From NCBI RefSeq assembly GCF_002210095.1, contig NZ_AQQR01000004.1:248001-312000 (forward strand): a stretch of 64,000 bases of DNA. Reading direction: 5' to 3'. The notes beneath the pieces were generated by a model, which was not told the DNA's origin, did not search any database, and saw only the letters and a program-made list of their open reading frames with translations. Shown in pieces: positions 34,423 to 43,732 of the stretch (position 1 is its first letter; the number at the start of each line of letters is the position of its first letter). A program made the position numbers and the translations under genes. Source of the DNA: Marinibacterium profundimaris. Its GTDB lineage: Bacteria > Pseudomonadota > Alphaproteobacteria > Rhodobacterales > Rhodobacteraceae.

Positions 34423-36120
34423 TCAGAACCACTCGAACTCTTCCTCGCTCTCCTGTTCGGTCTCCGCGTTGTTGGCCGGGGCCGGGATGTCAGCCGATCC
34501 TCGGCACAGGTTGTCGTGGATCTCGCGTTCCTCGGGCACTGAATAAACCGCCCGCAGCGCTTCGGCGGCCTCTCGCGCCTGCGGCACCTTCAGCAGAGCG
34601 GGCGCATCCGAAGGCGACAGCCCATCCGACAGCGCCTCGGCCAGGCCCTGCACGGATCGCGCCGCGGATTGCTGCGCGCGCATCTGCTGCGCGCAGCGCG
34701 AGAAATCTGCGATCGCGGATGGGCCTATTTCCGTCGTCGCTCTGAGATTGTGGTCGAAATCGCGCCACAGGCACATCATCCGGCCCAATCCCGCGAGCCG
34801 GTCTCCGATATCGTCAAGTTCGTCCGCGACGCTGCCTTCGCTCTTTTCGATCGTTCCCACGATTGTCGATCTGACCATCTCGAGGCAGACAACAATGTCC
34901 TGACGGGCAGCAAGGCAATGATCGACCAGCTCGCTGATCTGCTTGGCGACATAAGATATCGCCGCGCCCTTCTCGGTGGACGCCCGGCTGCGAAGGGACA
35001 CGTTGTAACTGCCCAGCTTCATTTCGATATCGACAGCCGATTGCTCGGCCATGACCCGCTGCATGTTGCCCGTGATGTGCCGCAGCTTGCGCAGTTTTCC
35101 GTCCAGGATGCGCCGTTCTGCCTGCGATGCGTACAGCTTGGAGAGGCCGGATCCGCACAGATCCTGAAGCGACTGCAGCAAGTCCGCGATATCGGACCCG
35201 CCCAGGTGCGACCGCCCCCATTCGACCAGCCCTCCCGTTTTCGCAGACACCTCCGACATCGCCATCGACACACGGTCCAGATCGGTGCCAAGCGCGCGCC
35301 CGGCGGCGAACAATTGCGCCGAAACCAGCAGCATGATCAGGTCATGTGCTTCGGGCGCTTCACGTCTCGGCGGGCAGGACGCGATGCCGGCGCGCGCGTG
35401 TTCCAGCCTCTGCCGGAAACTGTCGCCGACCTGCAGGGCAGAGATCGCGCGCGACATCAGATCAGAAAGTTGCGTGGTCACACCGGCCACATGGTCGGCG
35501 TCCTGCTTGGCGGCATTCAGCCGCGGCACGATCGTCTCCGCAAGGTCAAGAAGATCCGCGCTCAGGCTGGCGAGCGCATCAAGCCCGGCCTCGGCAAAAC
35601 TCGCCTGCCCGGCCCGAACCTCGCGGGTTTGTCCCAGGATTGCCTGACTGTGCTGGTGAAGTTCCTCGTATCCGGTCCTGCTGCTGGCGGTCAGCTCTCT
35701 GATCTTGTGAGAAAAGGCGTGTTCGCCATCCAGGCCGAACTCTTCCTCCACCACCCTTGCAGTGCTGGTGAAGACCTGCAACGTCTGCACCCGGTCCTGA
35801 AGCCGCGCCAGAGGCGGCATCGCCGTCTGCAGATTGCTTTCGATCTCGGAAATCGCGCTGCATTCGCGGCCAAAGGCTTCACGGGTCCCGGCGAACTGCC
35901 GCGCCATTGCCTTGACGGCAGCCGCGATATCTTCGGCGGACATGGCCATAAGGCCGTCACGATAGGACCCGAGCACACCGACAAGATCGAGTATCTGTGC
36001 CTGCCCGGAGGCAAGGGCGTCCGCCGCTTCCGTGAAGACGGCCTCGACCGCGCGAATTTCTTCGTCACAGCCCGCAAGTACTTCATGTGCGCCGGACGCT
36101 GGGCTGGCCGAGTTCACCAT
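34423..36120 (-). CDS. Helical cytoplasmic protein linked to chemosensory genes, with DxxxQ motif and CheR-docking-like tail
   Basis: A 565-residue soluble, almost wholly helical protein with no signal peptide or membrane segment. Residues 228-240 read ALQVGDSFRQRLE; DSFRQ (233-237) fits the DxxxQ catalytic motif of CheZ and CheT phosphatases. Residues 384-412 (KGAAISYVAKQISELVDHCL) resemble MCP-type coiled coil. The last 25 residues form an acidic flexible tail ending EFEWF, which matches the x-[HFYW]-x-x-[HFYW] pentapeptide that tethers CheR and CheB to receptors. It is divergent from the che operon and upstream of a globin gene. I do not know a named family; phosphatase or scaffold roles are inferences. 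Confidence 0.65.
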   Translation of the reverse strand: MVNSASPASGAHEVLAGCDEEIRAVEAVFTEAADALASGQAQILDLVGVLGSYRDGLMAMSAEDIAAAVKAMARQFAGTREAFGRECSAISEIESNLQTAMPPLARLQDRVQTLQVFTSTARVVEEEFGLDGEHAFSHKIRELTASSRTGYEELHQHSQAILGQTREVRAGQASFAEAGLDALASLSADLLDLAETIVPRLNAAKQDADHVAGVTTQLSDLMSRAISALQVGDSFRQRLEHARAGIASCPPRREAPEAHDLIMLLVSAQLFAAGRALGTDLDRVSMAMSEVSAKTGGLVEWGRSHLGGSDIADLLQSLQDLCGSGLSKLYASQAERRILDGKLRKLRHITGNMQRVMAEQSAVDIEMKLGSYNVSLRSRASTEKGAAISYVAKQISELVDHCLAARQDIVVCLEMVRSTIVGTIEKSEGSVADELDDIGDRLAGLGRMMCLWRDFDHNLRATTEIGPSAIADFSRCAQQMRAQQSAARSVQGLAEALSDGLSPSDAPALLKVPQAREAAEALRAVYSVPEEREIHDNLCRGSADIPAPANNAETEQESEEEFEWF

Positions 36121-36210
36121 TCGGTCAATGTCCTCGCTCTTCCGTTCTCAGCACAATCGGCCCCGACACGCATCGGATCGCACGCCAGAGGGCAGGATAG
36201 GACAGCGGTC

Positions 36211-36225
36211 TTAATGTTTGGTTAG
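36211..36225. promoter_or_regulatory. CtrA-like box between the che operon and the divergent unit
   Basis: TTAA-N7-TTAG matches the CtrA consensus TTAA-N7-TTAA at seven of eight positions. Its centre (36218) is 98 bp from both divergent start codons (36120 and 36316). CtrA controls motility and chemotaxis genes in several Rhodobacterales. Only one site is seen, so chance is possible. Confidence 0.4.
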
Positions 36226-36315
36226 ACGGGTTCGATCAGGCCAAAGGGCGATTCAGTAACTGGTAAGACTTTGGCGCTAGTGACGGAGCATCCTTGTCAC
36301 AAAAGGAGGGATGTC

Positions 36316-36609
36316 ATGGCATCGTTCGCAATAGGCGGGATCGAGGAGTGCCGACTTCGTCTTGCCTCCAGTCTGGATGACGGTGTCGAGGTGGTGCGCC
36401 TGACCGAGGCGGACACGTTCGACACATGCGGTGCCCAGCTGCTGGCCAGTGCGGTCCAGACAGCCAGGTCGCGCGGCAGGGACCTGGCGATACAGATGCC
36501 CGAGGGGGGCGAAGCGCTGCGCCTGTGGCAGTCGCTCGGTCTGGATGCACTCTGCCGGGCCGAACCCGTCACCACGGGCTTCACTGCCCCAGAGGGCGGC
36601 ACGTCATGA
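36316..36609 (+). CDS. STAS-domain protein of the chemosensory operon
   Basis: A 97-residue STAS (anti-sigma antagonist-like) domain. AAAGGAGGG lies 5 nt before the ATG, a very strong site. The segment EADTFDTCGAQLLASAV corresponds to the switch helix that carries a phosphorylatable serine in SpoIIAA-type proteins, but here the position reads D36-T37-C38-G39. It overlaps cheY by 4 bp (ATGA). STAS proteins lead some chemosensory operons, and their role there is not well established. Confidence 0.7.
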   Translation: MASFAIGGIEECRLRLASSLDDGVEVVRLTEADTFDTCGAQLLASAVQTARSRGRDLAIQMPEGGEALRLWQSLGLDALCRAEPVTTGFTAPEGGTS

Positions 36610-36974
36610 GCGGCGAAATCCTGGTGATAGACGATTCCGATTCGGTCAGGCGCCTCGTCACTTCGGCGCTGCGACTGGCCGGCTATCAGACGGTCGAGGC
36701 GCCGGACGGCCAGATCGGGCTGGACAAGGCGCGCTCAAAGATGCCGTCGGCGGTGATCACCGACCAGAACATGCCAAACCTTGACGGAATAGGCTTCATC
36801 CGGGCCTTCCGCCAATTGCCCGGCAGCGCCGGCGTGCCGGTCATTTTCCTGTCCACGGAAAATGCGGACACCTTGAAGCACAAGGCGCGGGAAGCCGGGG
36901 CAATCGGCTGGATGACCAAGCCCTTCGACGACCGCAAGCTGATGAGCGTGGTGCAGAAAGTGCTGGGCAGATGA
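36606..36974 (+). CDS. cheY: CheY-type single-domain response regulator
   Basis: A 122-residue receiver domain. The acidic pair D9-D10 (VIDDSDSVRR), phospho-acceptor D53 (ITDQNMPNLDG), S83 in FLSTEN and K105 in MTKPF are all present. It receives phosphate from CheA and would act on the flagellar switch or another output. Overlaps both neighbours by 4 bp. Confidence 0.92.
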   Translation: MSGEILVIDDSDSVRRLVTSALRLAGYQTVEAPDGQIGLDKARSKMPSAVITDQNMPNLDGIGFIRAFRQLPGSAGVPVIFLSTENADTLKHKAREAGAIGWMTKPFDDRKLMSVVQKVLGR

Positions 36975-38857
36975 CCGACGAGACCGAAGAGCTGTTCCAG
37001 ATCGAGGCCCGCCAACTGGCTGAAAGTCTCGAAGCCGGATTGCTCGACATGAAGTCGCGCCCGGATGACAAGGCGCTGATCGACAGTGTGTTCCGCGACC
37101 TGCACACGCTCAAGGGCACGGGCGCGATGTTCGGCCAGACCGAACTTGCGCAGTTCCTGCACAATTTCGAAACGGCGTTCGAAGCGGTGCGCGATGGCCA
37201 GTTCCCCGTCACGCCGGTGCTGATCAACCTGGGTCTCAGGGCGCGCGATCACGCGGTCAGCCTTCTGGAAGGAGGTCCGCCCGACGCCGGCGCGCCTCTG
37301 CTGGCCGAGCTCGACGCGCTGGTCACGGGCGCCGTGCCTGCCGACACCGACGCGCCGGCAGACTGGCGGTTGACCTTCCGCCTGGCGCCCGATTGCCTGG
37401 TCCTGGGAACCAGGCCGCACACATTGCTCGATGAATTGCGCGAGATGGGCGCGTCGGACATCGAACCTCTGCTGGACAGGCTTCCGGATCTGCCGGACCT
37501 CCGCCCCGACCTGTTGCACATCGGCTGGCGCATGGTCCTGCCCGGTTCACGGACCGAGGAGGAGATCCGCGAGGTCTTCGTGTTCAATGAAACGGAGCTT
37601 GTGTTCGACCTCAGCCGCGCCACAGAGGATCCGACGCCCCACGTCAAGGAAACGGCGCCATCGCCACAGGGTGGCTCGGCCGCGCCGGAACGCGCGATGA
37701 TGCGCGTCCCGGCAGAGCGTCTGGATGAAATGATGGACCGGGTCGGCGAACTGGTGATCGCCGAGGCGCGCCTGTCAGAGCTGGTCGCCCAGGCGGGAAA
37801 TCCGCAACTGGTTGCCGTCGCCGAGGAAATCCAGAGGCTTGCGACGGGGATGCGCGAAACGACCATGTCCATCCGCATGACACCGATCGGGTCGATCACC
37901 GGTCGGTTCCGGCGCCTGATCCACGATCTGAACACAACGCTGGGCAAGCAGATAGAATTCGAGACCGACGGCGAAGACACCAAGCTGGACAAGACCGTGA
38001 TCGAGATGCTCGCCGACCCGCTCATGCATCTGATCCGCAATGCCGCCGATCACGGCCTGGAGGCCGCCCCGGACCGCCGGGCGATGGGCAAGCCCGATAC
38101 CGGCACGATACGGCTCGCTGCACGCTATTCCGGGGCCGAGGTGGTGATCACCCTGTCGGACGACGGACGCGGCCTGGACCCCGACCGTATCCGCGCCCGG
38201 GCCGAGGCGCGAGGCCTGATCGCGCCGGATGCCGACATGGATGTCGCCAAGATCCAGGCCCTGATCCTGGAACCCGGGTTTTCCACCGCCGATACCGTCA
38301 CGGAACTGTCCGGGCGTGGTGTCGGGATGGATGTGGTCAAACGCACCATGGAGCAATTGCGTGCCAGCATCGACATTGAAAGCGAACCCGGCCACGGCAC
38401 GCAGATCCACATGCGCCTTCCCCTGACGCTGGCAATCATCGACGGGCTGCTGGTTGAAATCGCGGGCGAAAGGTACACGATCCCCCTTCTGGCCGTAGAG
38501 CACATCATCGAACTGCCCGAGGACCACGCGGCTCACGACGACGGCACGAGGTTCCTGAACATCCGCGACCAGCTGGTGCCCTTCCTGCGCATGCGCGACC
38601 TGCTGGACAGCTCGGGCCCTCCCGCTCCCTTCCAGAAGGTGATCGTGGTAACAGCCGGCGAATTGCGTGTCGGCCTGACCGTCGACCGGATCATCGGCTC
38701 CAGCCAGACGGTGATCAAGCAGCTCTCGCCGTTGCACAGCGGGCTTAAGATCTTCTCCGGGGCAACGATCCTTGGCGACGGGTCCGTCGCCCTGATCCTC
38801 GATGTCCCCCAACTGGTCGCGTTCGGGCAGAGCCGCGAAAGCATGGAGGCCGCCTGA
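36971..38857 (+). CDS. cheA: Chemotaxis histidine kinase CheA
   Basis: A 628-residue kinase. The P1 domain carries H45 in FRDLHTLKGTG. A P2-like region follows at about 110-210, then the P3 dimerisation helices (DEMMDRVGELVIAEARLSEL, about 245 on). The P4 ATPase has N-box HLIRNAADHGLE, G1 DDGRGLDPD and G2 GRGVGMDVV, and the P5 CheW-like domain runs from about residue 490. All catalytic parts are intact. It phosphorylates CheY and CheB. The stop shares a base with the cheW start. Confidence 0.93.
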   Translation: MTDETEELFQIEARQLAESLEAGLLDMKSRPDDKALIDSVFRDLHTLKGTGAMFGQTELAQFLHNFETAFEAVRDGQFPVTPVLINLGLRARDHAVSLLEGGPPDAGAPLLAELDALVTGAVPADTDAPADWRLTFRLAPDCLVLGTRPHTLLDELREMGASDIEPLLDRLPDLPDLRPDLLHIGWRMVLPGSRTEEEIREVFVFNETELVFDLSRATEDPTPHVKETAPSPQGGSAAPERAMMRVPAERLDEMMDRVGELVIAEARLSELVAQAGNPQLVAVAEEIQRLATGMRETTMSIRMTPIGSITGRFRRLIHDLNTTLGKQIEFETDGEDTKLDKTVIEMLADPLMHLIRNAADHGLEAAPDRRAMGKPDTGTIRLAARYSGAEVVITLSDDGRGLDPDRIRARAEARGLIAPDADMDVAKIQALILEPGFSTADTVTELSGRGVGMDVVKRTMEQLRASIDIESEPGHGTQIHMRLPLTLAIIDGLLVEIAGERYTIPLLAVEHIIELPEDHAAHDDGTRFLNIRDQLVPFLRMRDLLDSSGPPAPFQKVIVVTAGELRVGLTVDRIIGSSQTVIKQLSPLHSGLKIFSGATILGDGSVALILDVPQLVAFGQSRESMEAA

Positions 38858-39366
38858 TGCAGTCAGCGACCGCTCATGCCCCCCAGACCCCGGGCCACAG
38901 CGACAAGACGATGGTCACGCTCAGCCTGGGCGGCGGGCTTGTTGCTGTTCCAACCGCCATCCTGCGCGAAGTGATCGAACCCGGAACGATCACCCGCGTG
39001 CCCAATGCCCACGGCTTTGCCAAGGGCCTGATCAACGTCCGCGGCATGGTCGTCCCCCTGACCGACCTGCGCATCCCACTTCGGATGCCGATCCGCCCGC
39101 CGGACGAGGATACTCGCATCCTCGTGCTCGAACTCATGCTGGACGGCCGGCCTTCGGTCGTCGGCATCCTGGCCGAACAGGTGCATGAGGTGACGGATGT
39201 CGCGGGGGCCAGCCTTGAAGACGTTCCAAGCGTCGGTGCCCGCTGGCCCCGCCAGTTCGTCCAGGCCATCGGCCGAAAGGACAGCCGCTTTTTCATCATT
39301 CCCGACCTCGCTGCGATCTTCGCGGGCCACCTGGCTGGCTCCGACATCGCTGCCCTCCAAAATTAA
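38857..39366 (+). CDS. cheW: Chemotaxis coupling protein CheW (first copy)
   Basis: A 169-residue CheW domain. PTAILREVIEPGTITRVPNAHGFAKGLINVRG and VVPLTDLR are the family motifs that couple receptor to CheA. It has a short N-terminal extension. It is one of two CheW genes in this operon; the other is at 41063. The pair are divergent in sequence, so they may serve different receptors or array positions. Confidence 0.9.
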   Translation: MQSATAHAPQTPGHSDKTMVTLSLGGGLVAVPTAILREVIEPGTITRVPNAHGFAKGLINVRGMVVPLTDLRIPLRMPIRPPDEDTRILVLELMLDGRPSVVGILAEQVHEVTDVAGASLEDVPSVGARWPRQFVQAIGRKDSRFFIIPDLAAIFAGHLAGSDIAALQN

Positions 39367-39375
39367 GGACCAGCC

Positions 39376-41052
39376 ATGCGCCTGACGCTGAAACTCAAGC
39401 TTTCCCTGACGCTTATCCTGCTGATCGCTGCCTCGATCGGCGCCAATTTCATGACGCTGAACAGCATGGCGGGCATGCAGAACCGGATGGATGACGCGAT
39501 CAACGTGCAAGCCGAACGGGTCAGGCTGGCCGAAGAGATGGGACGCGAGCAATTGCGCATCCAGCGGGATGTGCGCGAATACATCCTTGCGGAAACCTTG
39601 ACCATGAAGCGAGAAGTGAGGGCCGCGATGGATGCGGCACGGTCCGCGCATGACGACATTATGCAGAAGATGCGGACGATCGCGTCGGAGGAAGGCCAGC
39701 GCGGGCTTGACACGTATGAGGCCGTCCTCGCCGATATCCGCAACATCAACAGGCGGTCGATGGAAATCGCCGACCGGGGAGAGGCTCTGACGGCGTTTCG
39801 GCTTGTCAACGGCGAGGGCAAGACCGCCTGGCAGAAGATGGAGGCCGAGATCGGCTCCATTCTTGAAACCAATCGTGAAGGCCTGGCGCGCGGAGCAGAA
39901 ACAGCCAAAGAGAACTACCTGAAGGCGCGCAACCTGACCTTCACGGTCATGGTCGCAATCGCCGCGGTGGGCGCCGTAGCGGGCCTGTGGATCGTACTGA
40001 CCATTTCCCGGGGCCTTACCCGTGCCATAGCCTTGTCGCGCAAGGTGGCCGCCGGCGACCTGACCGAAACCGCGAAGATCAACAGCAATGACGAGATTGC
40101 GGACCTGCTCGGCGCGATGAACGAGATGACGCAGTCCCTGCGCCGGGTCGTGGGCGAAGTGACCAGCGGCGCCGGGCAGGCTGCCTCGGGCGCCGCCGAA
40201 ATGGCCTCGACCGCCGAACAGCTCAGCCAGGGTGCGACCGAACAGGCGTCATCGACCGAAGAGGCGTCAAGTTCCGTGGAGGAAATGACCGCCAATATCA
40301 AGCAGACCGCCGACAACGCGACTCAGACCGAAGACATGGCCCGCAAGTCGGCCACTGACGCCCGCGACAGCGGCCGCGCCGTGTCTCAGGCTGTCGAGGC
40401 CATGAAGACCATCGCTGAACGCATCATGGTGGTGCAGGAAATCGCCCGGCAGACCGACCTTCTCGCGCTGAATGCCGCGGTAGAGGCGGCGCGTGCGGGC
40501 GAACATGGGCGTGGCTTCGCCGTCGTTGCCTCGGAGGTGCGGAAGCTGGCCGAGCGCAGCCAGACCGCCGCGGGCGAGATATCGTCGCTCTCCGGAGACA
40601 CGGTGCGTGCGGCCGAAGAGGCCGGCAAGATGCTCGAAGGCCTCGTGCCGGATATCGAGCGGACCTCGGAACTGGTCAGCCAGATCAGCTCGGCCAGCCA
40701 GGAGCTGGCATCGGGCGCGACGCAGGTGAACCTGGCGATACAGCAGCTCGACAAGGTCACCCAGGAAAACACCTCCGCCTCCGAAGAGATGTCGGCAACC
40801 GCCGAAGAACTGTCCGCGCAGTCCGAGACGCTTCGCGCCGCGATTTCGTATTTCCGCACCGACAAGACCGCCCTGGCAGCCGAGGCTTCGGCAGCCGTGG
40901 CGCCGACAGCCAAACGGAAAGCCATGTCGAAACCCACCCGCAAATCGAGCATGCTTGAAGGGGGCGGGTTCGACTTTGACATGTCGGGGTCCGAAGACGA
41001 CCTCGACGCGGATTTCATGCGACAGGTTTCCGGCAAGAGCAACGCCGCGTGA
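39376..41052 (+). CDS. Methyl-accepting chemotaxis protein
   Basis: A 558-residue receptor with membrane helices at about 9-29 and 188-210. They enclose a periplasmic helical domain of roughly 155 residues (four-helix-bundle type). A HAMP domain follows at 211-264, then the cytoplasmic hairpin with the tip [20 protein letters not shown] and ...[18 protein letters not shown]. Glutamine/glutamate pairs for methylation flank the tip. The C-terminus is acidic ([14 protein letters not shown]) and has no CheR-docking pentapeptide. The ligand is unknown. Only receptor in the operon. Confidence 0.92.
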   Translation: MRLTLKLKLSLTLILLIAASIGANFMTLNSMAGMQNRMDDAINVQAERVRLAEEMGREQLRIQRDVREYILAETLTMKREVRAAMDAARSAHDDIMQKMRTIASEEGQRGLDTYEAVLADIRNINRRSMEIADRGEALTAFRLVNGEGKTAWQKMEAEIGSILETNREGLARGAETAKENYLKARNLTFTVMVAIAAVGAVAGLWIVLTISRGLTRAIALSRKVAAGDLTETAKINSNDEIADLLGAMNEMTQSLRRVVGEVTSGAGQAASGAAEMASTAEQLSQGATEQASSTEEASSSVEEMTANIKQTADNATQTEDMARKSATDARDSGRAVSQAVEAMKTIAERIMVVQEIARQTDLLALNAAVEAARAGEHGRGFAVVASEVRKLAERSQTAAGEISSLSGDTVRAAEEAGKMLEGLVPDIERTSELVSQISSASQELASGATQVNLAIQQLDKVTQENTSASEEMSATAEELSAQSETLRAAISYFRTDKTALAAEASAAVAPTAKRKAMSKPTRKSSMLEGGGFDFDMSGSEDDLDADFMRQVSGKSNAA

Positions 41053-41062
41053 GCCCGGCACG

Positions 41063-41566
41063 ATGGAACGCGTCGAAACGGTCGTAACCTTCGCAGTCGC
41101 GGACTCCCTTTTCGCTGTCGAGGTCGGCATCGTCCAGGAAATCCTGTCGCCCCAGAAGCCCTCTCGCCTGCCCAAAGCGCCGCCGCACTTCCTGGGGCTG
41201 ATCGATGTCCGGGGCACTTCTGTGGCGCTGGTGGACCTGCGTTGCCTGCTCGGCGAGGACCCTCGCCCCGACGACGAGGACACGCGCATCATGTTGCTGT
41301 GTTTCGACGCCCAGGGCGAAAGGCATCACATCGCATTGCGCGTCGATCGCGTGATCGAGGTGGCTCAACTGGACGACAACGGCCATGTCTCGCCGCTCGG
41401 CGAAGCGAAAATGCTCGATTGGGATCCCCGGATGCTGCTTGGCATCGGCCGCCGTGACGGCATGATCATCGCGCTCCTGGATATCCGGGCGATCTTTGAC
41501 CCGACGCTGATGTCGGCAACACGAGCCCTAAACGCCACGGCCGGGCCAGCGCAATGCCCGAACTGA
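41063..41566 (+). CDS. cheW: Chemotaxis coupling protein CheW (second copy)
   Basis: A 167-residue CheW-like protein starting MERVETVVTFAVADSLFAVEV, with PKAPPHFLGLIDVRGTSVALVDLR as the binding motif. The start is 10 bp after the mcp stop; the frame is open upstream only as a shadow of mcp. It overlaps cheR by 13 bp. Confidence 0.9.
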   Translation: MERVETVVTFAVADSLFAVEVGIVQEILSPQKPSRLPKAPPHFLGLIDVRGTSVALVDLRCLLGEDPRPDDEDTRIMLLCFDAQGERHHIALRVDRVIEVAQLDDNGHVSPLGEAKMLDWDPRMLLGIGRRDGMIIALLDIRAIFDPTLMSATRALNATAGPAQCPN

Positions 41567-42405
41567 CCGCGCCCGGGCGTCGACAGCAACTTCGTGAGAT
41601 GATCTATCGGGAAACCGGTATCAAGATGCCGGAAACCAAGGACAATCTCCTGGTCTCACGCCTGCGCCGCCGTTTCCTCGAAGGCGGGTTCCGCACGTTC
41701 GACGATTACCTCGGCCATCTCTTCGACTCGGGCGCCCTGCGCGACGAATGGGACCTGATCATCGATCAGGTAACAACCAACAAGACCGACTTCTTCCGCG
41801 AGCCGCGCCATTTCGATATCCTCCTGCGCCAGGCCGTCCCCGAAGCGCTGGGCCGCGCCCGGCCCGGCGCCACTGCCCGCTTCCGGTTGTGGAGCGCGGC
41901 CGCCTCCACCGGTGCCGAAGCATATACGGCTGCCATGGTGCTGGCGGATGCGGCGCTGAGGGATGCCCGGCTGGACTGGGCCATTCTCGGAACGGACATC
42001 TCGAAGAATGTTCTCACGCAGGCAGAGCGGGCCATCTACCCGACCGAGCAGCTGCACCCGGTTCCGGCCGATCTCAGGACGCGTTACGTCATGACCGGCA
42101 GGGGTCCCACCGGGGTTGGCCAATCCCGTATCGTGCCCGAACTTAGACGGAGAACCCGGTTCGCCGAACTTAACCTGACCGATCCGCCCTTCCCGGTGGC
42201 GCAGAACGTCGACGTGATATTCCTGCGCAACGTGCTGATCTATTTCGACACGGACCGGCAGGCCCGGGTCGTGAGCGAGGTAACGAACCATCTGCGCCCG
42301 GGCGGGTGGCTCTTCGTCGGACATGCTGAATCCATGATCGTCGAGGATCCGCGTCTGAGCCAGGTGGCGCCGGCCGTCTTTCGCAAAATGGAGGCGAACG
42401 CATGA
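41554..42405 (+). CDS. cheR: Chemoreceptor methyltransferase CheR
   Basis: A 283-residue SAM-dependent methyltransferase. The N-terminal helical domain is followed by TTNKTDFFREPRHF, the SAM-site segment LWSAAASTGAEAYTAAM, DWAILGTDISKNVL, and VIFLRNVLIYFD, which are standard CheR motifs. It methylates receptor glutamates. CheR can be tethered by a C-terminal receptor pentapeptide; the MCP here has none, but the divergent 565-residue protein does. Confidence 0.93.
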   Translation: MPELTAPGRRQQLREMIYRETGIKMPETKDNLLVSRLRRRFLEGGFRTFDDYLGHLFDSGALRDEWDLIIDQVTTNKTDFFREPRHFDILLRQAVPEALGRARPGATARFRLWSAAASTGAEAYTAAMVLADAALRDARLDWAILGTDISKNVLTQAERAIYPTEQLHPVPADLRTRYVMTGRGPTGVGQSRIVPELRRRTRFAELNLTDPPFPVAQNVDVIFLRNVLIYFDTDRQARVVSEVTNHLRPGGWLFVGHAESMIVEDPRLSQVAPAVFRKMEANA

Positions 42406-43514
42406 GCCCGCACCGCGCGCCGATCCGCGTTATGATCGTCGATGACAGCGCAGCCGCGCGCGCGGCGTTGAAACGTTTGCTCTCCGCCGATCAGGGCATT
42501 GTCGTGACCGCTATGGCGAGCGATCCGTTCGAGGCCGCCGAGGAAATGCGCATCGCCCTGCCGGACGTCATGATCCTGGACCTGGCCCTGCCGCGCATGA
42601 ACGGGCTGGTCTTCCTGCGCCGCATCATGGCCCAGCACCCCCTGCCCGTCGTCGTCTGCTCCAGCTTCACGACCGAGGGATCCGAGAACGCCATGCGCGC
42701 GCTTGAATCGGGCGCCGCCGAGGTTGTCGCCAAGCCTCGCCTGGCCAGCGATGCCGACTGGGCCGAAGCCGAGGTCAGGCTGTGCGACGCGGTCCGGGCC
42801 GCGGCATCGACACATCCGCAGCGCAAGGCAAAACCGGCTCCGAAAACGCTCAGCCCCGGCCCCAAGCTGACCGCCGACGTGATCCTGCCGCCCCTGCCTC
42901 CACGACCGAACGCCGGTCCGCCGAGCGGCGACGTCATCGCCATCGGCGCCTCGACCGGCGGAACCGAGGCACTGGTCAGACTTCTCTCGGCCCTGCCCAC
43001 GGGCCTGCCACCCATCCTGATCGTGCAGCACATGCCCGAACATTTCACGCGGACCTTCGCACAGCGACTCGATGGGCTATGCCGACTGACAGTGTCCGAA
43101 GCGCAATCCGGTGACAGGCCGGAAATGGATCGCGTGTTCATCGCCCCCGGCAACCACCACATGCTGCTGCGGCGCAGCGGAGCTGGCTACATTCTTGACA
43201 TCGTTACCGGCGAATGTGTTTCACGGCACCGCCCGTCAGTCGATGTGCTGTTCCGTTCGGTCGCCCAGAACGCGGGAAACAAGGCCATGGGGATCGTCCT
43301 GACAGGCATGGGAGACGACGGCGCGAAAGGGTTGCTCGAGATGCGGCAGGCCGGGGCCGTCACGCTGGTACAAGACGAAGCCTCGTCGGTCGTGTTCGGA
43401 ATGCCAAAGGAAGCCCTTGCCTGTGGAGGCGCGGATACGGCCCGCCCCCTGAACCGGATCCCCACGGAAATCCTCACCTGGTCAACGAAACGGAAGAACA
43501 CGCACCCCATCTGA
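42402..43514 (+). CDS. cheB: Chemoreceptor methylesterase/deamidase CheB
   Basis: A 370-residue response regulator. The receiver domain has VDD near residues 13-15 and phospho-acceptor ILDLALPRMNG near 55. After a proline-rich linker comes the esterase domain with the catalytic triad: GASTGGTEAL (serine), VQHMPEHF (histidine) and GMGDDGAKG (aspartate). It removes methyl groups from the receptor. Last gene of the operon, overlapping cheR by 4 bp. No cheD, cheZ or cheC is nearby. Confidence 0.93.
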   Translation: MSPHRAPIRVMIVDDSAAARAALKRLLSADQGIVVTAMASDPFEAAEEMRIALPDVMILDLALPRMNGLVFLRRIMAQHPLPVVVCSSFTTEGSENAMRALESGAAEVVAKPRLASDADWAEAEVRLCDAVRAAASTHPQRKAKPAPKTLSPGPKLTADVILPPLPPRPNAGPPSGDVIAIGASTGGTEALVRLLSALPTGLPPILIVQHMPEHFTRTFAQRLDGLCRLTVSEAQSGDRPEMDRVFIAPGNHHMLLRRSGAGYILDIVTGECVSRHRPSVDVLFRSVAQNAGNKAMGIVLTGMGDDGAKGLLEMRQAGAVTLVQDEASSVVFGMPKEALACGGADTARPLNRIPTEILTWSTKRKNTHPI

Positions 43515-43732
43515 GAATTCTGCTGCATGTGCTGCAAAGACGGGGAAGCGACATTCGTTGGCGGCGCGGACACCCACGCTCCCGCGTCATCGCAGCGGCA
43601 TCGGAGAGTATCGTTCACCACCATCACGAATGGAATTCGGACAGCCGCAGCATGAGACTTTCACGCGAGCGGAAGGCCTCCAACGGAGAGCGCCGAACTG
43701 CTGATGTGAATATGGCAGACCATGAAGGGATT

